DNA of 64,000 bases from Rhexocercosporidium sp. MPI-PUGE-AT-0058 (lineage: Eukaryota; Ascomycota; Leotiomycetes; Helotiales), in assembly GCA_020746875.1 (NCBI GenBank), contig JAGTJL010000005.1, positions 2,232,001 to 2,296,000 of the forward strand. The letters run 5' to 3'. The notes beneath the pieces were generated by a model. It saw only the letters and a program-made list of their open reading frames with translations, was not told the origin of the DNA and searched no databases. Every line of letters starts with the position of its first letter. The stretch's first letter is position 1. A program made the position numbers and the translations under genes. Positions 60,705 to 64,000 of this stretch are shown in pieces.

Positions 60705-61039
60705 TGACACCTTGCCCTCGAACAACAATGCGTCAAATGGTGAAGCAGAAATCGAGATGGAGGAGGATGGCGGTGATCATGACGCCGATGAGGCTGAAGT
60801 CAAGAGTGAAGAGCGACCTGCCAAGCGATCCCGCTCCACCAATGCATACAAGGGGACGACGACTCTGATTCTCCACGAGACTGACAACTCTACTGGTGAG
60901 GAAGGCTATGAAAAGTGTCAAAGAGTTCAACAGCGATGGCAGTTCTCACATCAAGAAGGAAGTTTCTGCCGAGGAGGAAGACAGTGATGAAGACATCCGG
61001 CCCAGACAACGCAGCCGTGTCAGTCACAAGCGCTATTAG
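60705..61039 (+). CDS. Acidic C-terminal coding segment of an unidentified gene (partial)
   Basis: Not recognised. A textbook intron 3' end (GCTAAAC then a T-rich stretch and TTAG) occurs at about 60686-60704. It is followed by an open frame beginning DTLPSNNNASNGEAEIEMEE and continuing through an acidic stretch to ERPAKRSRSTNAYKG, a possible nuclear signal. In another frame just downstream lies AMKSVKEFNSDGSSHIKKE, then AEEEDSDEDIRPRQRSR, ending SHKRY-stop at about 61039. An unassigned intron or a frameshift must join the two. The composition suggests the disordered tail of a nuclear protein. Upstream exons were not found in the preceding kilobase, so this may be an end fragment or a relic. 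Confidence 0.35.
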
Positions 61040-62281
61040 GATTGGATCCGTGTTTTACTATGCTTAGTGTGTGGTTGTTGATCCCGTATTTTTGTTGCGT
61101 TTGCTTGCTGTGGCCCGAAATGTCGTTTTCTTTTCGTTTGATCGTTGCATTCTGATACTTTCAGAAAACCGAAAGTCCAAATCATGTGTCCTTTTTGTCG
61201 GCTATTATCGTTTCGTCTCACTTTGTTTTATGGGTCGCATGATATGAGGCTCTTGTACAGTAGGCCGAAAGGTCGTCGAACTCTCCCTCTTCGGAATGAT
61301 GCCGCCTATGTTACTCGTGGCAGCGACTTCTTTAGACTGCCCGATGTTGTATCTTCTCTTTTCTTTTACGAGGGTTCGTAATTCCGTGGTTCGCGCCTTG
61401 AGAAGGGCTTCTTCTAATAGAACATAAAATATATTCCACATAGCCTTCGCCACAGTCGGGCTGCTCTCCTTGAGATTCGGACTCCATGAGTGTCTGCATG
61501 TGAGTTCATACCGTTTTTATGTGTTTTAATGTACTCTGTAGGGTAAAGAGTGGATGGAATCTGGTAGCTTGTCTATTACTTCAATAGAGGTCGAGCAGAC
61601 TTCCTCAGGCATATTTTTCCATATGGTTCTGTCCCAGTTGCATGTAGGACATTTACTCGAGCTTGTGTACCTACATGATGTTGTTTGCAGCAAAGACTTG
61701 GTATTGTGTAATCGATAAACGACTGCATCCAAAATGCCTTATATAGTCTTATTCTATTGTATATGCAGAGCCCAGAACGCCGAAAATCAGTGCTTGGTTA
61801 AGTTTTGTTTCTCACGAAGTCTACTCTCTATAAATCGGCTCCCTTTCCGGGTCCTGAGAAGGTAGAGACAGTGTTGAGTCTAATGTAAATATATGAACTA
61901 GTCATTCGAAAACTCTACAACGATAGTCAGCACGCACCTTGTGCCTTGCGAAGTCATCGCTGCTGACGGATTCCATTTTGATAGCTAAATCAACTCTCCT
62001 CAACTCTAAAACATGATTCTAGTAGCAAGTGATAAATGTCCCTCTCTGCTCTTTCCAGAGCCAAAATTTTCATGACCTCCTTCCCATTTCAGCAATATGC
62101 AGAAATATGTTATCAATGCTTTTCAGCACACACCCGCATGACAAGTCATCCCACCCTTCCCCCCACCCCCCTTTCTACAGCGGCTGTATCCCTAACTCAT
62201 TGATTCTTTGGTGAAAAAACAAGAGGTTTTCCAGCCTTTCGTGGAGTAGCGTTATACGGGTCTGCCTCGTCGTCTGCACCC
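61040..62281. other. Intergenic
   Basis: No gene or repeat is supported. It lies between the 3' ends of a plus-strand and a minus-strand gene. Confidence 0.5.
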
Positions 62282-63402
62282 TCATTCTCCTTGTCTGCGC
62301 GACTTTTTCCTCTCCTTCTTTTTGGTCGACGCTGCTCTAGTCGTCTCACTATCGCTACTATCTAGAACGACGGTCGTTATCGGCTCCCACTTTGATCTCT
62401 TCTTTGGTCGAAGTTTCTCAGCATCGTGCTCTTTCTGCTGCTGCCTTTCGCGCTCGGATCTCCAGGGGTTAACCACAGCATCCACTTTTGAGTCATCTTT
62501 CCGCCTTTTTTCTTGAAGTCTTTCCAGGCTGTTGTCTCGTCTCGCTCGTCGTCATTAAGGATGGGCTTAAATCTCTGCTTGACTTCAGAATTATTAGTAC
62601 AGAAGACAATTAGATATGCGAATAGATTCCTACTGATTTCTGCATGGACTTCAGTAGGTTGATTATCTGGGACTGTGTGCGTTGGATTTCATCCACTCTG
62701 GATGATAGTTTGTCGATGCTGGTCCCGAGCTTCTTCAAAGCATCCTCGCATCTCCCCGTCCTCCCTTCAACTTCCACCAATTGTCTTCCTATGCCCAACT
62801 GGTTGGCTAAAAAGACATTTTTGACTAGCCCTATCCAGTGCTTCAATGATTTGAATCTTTTCGGAAGCCGCAACCTCATCTGCATCTCTGAAGTCGTACA
62901 ATTCGTCATAATCCGCGACGCTTTCAGGAACATTACCGTCGAATCCGACAAGGTGGTCACAGACGATTCTCATGAACCGAGTCGAGTCGCGTAGTTGTGC
63001 CCTGCGAGTATAAACCTCCTGAACTGTCAAGTTATCCGCGGCTATCTTCTCTTCTTTATAAGCCACCACGTAGGCGTGTCTGTGGATTCTTTGGTTTGCC
63101 GTGTTTCTCGCAAATCTGTCCCCTTCCTTCGTTGCCTTGATTAAATTTTTATCAATTTTTCTCAGGACTTCGCAGGTCTCATCAATTCGCGCTGGAATAT
63201 TGGACTGATCCGCCAAACGTGTCAGAGTGGGTGAAGACATATCCATCATGGCTCGCTGTGCTGCAACGACGTCACCGCCTAAGGCGATTGCCATCACTGC
63301 TAGATCGAAATTGCCTTGTTCATAGTGCTCCTCTAGTGTGGTGCCGCCGGGAGCATGGTTGAGTCCACGCCGGGCCGTATCTGGTCCCACTGCACGAGAC
63401 AT
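62282..63402 (-). CDS. Unrecognised protein with Ser/Lys-rich tail; reading frame broken
   Basis: The N-terminal part is one clean frame of about 190 residues from ATG 63402 (MSRAVGPDTARRGLNHAPGG onward) without known motifs; it looks helical and charged. Near 62840 the sensible frame changes: the continuation DALKKLGTSIDKLSSRVDEI looks like a coiled coil. A non-standard GTCAAA donor with a 61-nt intron could bridge it. A more normal intron (donor GTAGGA at about 62632) leads to QRFKPILNDDERDETT. The frame then changes again before NSLERLQEKRRKDDSKVDAV and a Lys/Arg-rich tail (KKRSKWEP, KKKERKKSRRQGE) ending at 62282. Two breaks without convincing splice sites suggest either an eroding gene or mis-called bases. 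No function is proposed. Confidence 0.45.
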
Positions 63403-64000
63403 GACCGTTGCGGTTTACGTCTCCAGGCATAGAATATCACATGAAGTCCGTCGCTTTCGGTTGTATATGCATCCTTGACCAGCAACCTATGCCCTGCAAT
63501 GTAGTCGATCATTGATTTGCCCTGAGTATGTGACCTGCCCCCTTCCCCCCTCTTAACTCTAGCGTACCACTACCCTTTCTGCCATTTTAGACTTGTCTAG
63601 GATATACTTCCTCATTTCCCTCCCTCTTCATCTTGTTCCTGACATAGATGAACGTAGTAAGCCCATGATCGGCCTCCCAGTAGAGGACTAGAGGAGTTAG
63701 GAATAGAGGGCTCGCGTTCTTTCGGTGCGAATGGACTACAGCAGCAAGCTTAATATGTCGAGCTTGCGTCTACAGCTGTTCAACGATATGCCCTCATGGG
63801 ATTGGTGTGAATGGATCTGTGATAGGTGTCTTTTGGTACTATGGGCGATGTTTGTGTACGTAATTTTGTCTGAGAGGATGTGCTTCGTAGCACTTGGCAC
63901 ACAATTCAAGACATTCTGGAGAGCAACGGTGTTGAAAGCATCGGATCTTGTTAGTCTCCTGTTCATACTGGTACGAGTGGTACTCCTTCAAGCCCTGTTG
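63403..64000. other. Right-edge non-coding flank
   Basis: Probable promoter of the minus-strand gene ending at 63402. No gene is seen before the window ends. Confidence 0.45.

Overview
The window is nuclear DNA of a filamentous ascomycete (Pezizomycotina). Genes are split by 40-70 nt introns with GTAAGT-like donors and CTAAC/CTGAC branch points. The gene set (Ynd1-type apyrase, Clr2, PMA-type proton ATPase, RBR ligase, 2EXR proteins, NmrA-like reductase, ArAE-type transporter) is typical of that group. The 2EXR paralogues and overall style suggest a leotiomycete/helotialean fungus, but this is inference. No virus, plasmid, CRISPR array or secondary-metabolite backbone gene was seen.

Layout. 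0.7-2.8 kb: Golgi apyrase (minus). 6.0-10.0 kb: SNF2 ATPase with a C-terminal PHD region (minus), head-to-head with a Clr2 silencing factor (plus, 11.6-13.6 kb). 14.2-15.6 kb: Tc1-type transposon with one nonsense mutation. About 16.2 kb: tRNA-Cys-like gene with an unpaired acceptor stem. 17.0-36.8 kb is an accessory region: a seven-exon thiolase-like protein, a decayed unknown gene, an MFS transporter, an RBR-type E3 ligase, an NmrA-like reductase, a dead ArAE/DUF2421 transporter and a second MFS transporter. 36.8-41.6 kb is gene-free and AT-richer. 41.6-44.5 kb holds a broken and an intact 2EXR gene. 48.0-51.4 kb: plasma-membrane H+-ATPase, followed by about 9 kb of low-complexity non-coding DNA. 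60.7-61.0 kb carries an acidic coding remnant or exon, and 62.3-63.4 kb an unrecognised gene with frame breaks.

How the genes fit together. The SNF2-PHD/Clr2 pair shares one 1.6 kb intergenic region; both fit a heterochromatin-silencing role like fission-yeast SHREC (inference). The 17-37 kb block mixes small-molecule transport and oxidoreductase-type genes with three or more decaying genes. Many lesions are C-to-T type nonsense changes, as expected from repeat-induced point mutation or relaxed selection. No single undescribed system is proven here. The best leads are the chromatin gene pair, the RBR protein with an extra Cys cluster, the acidic insert in the proton pump, and the palindrome-rich, G-quadruplex-bearing DNA upstream of the pump. 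All exon coordinates were worked out by eye from splice signals and reading frame.
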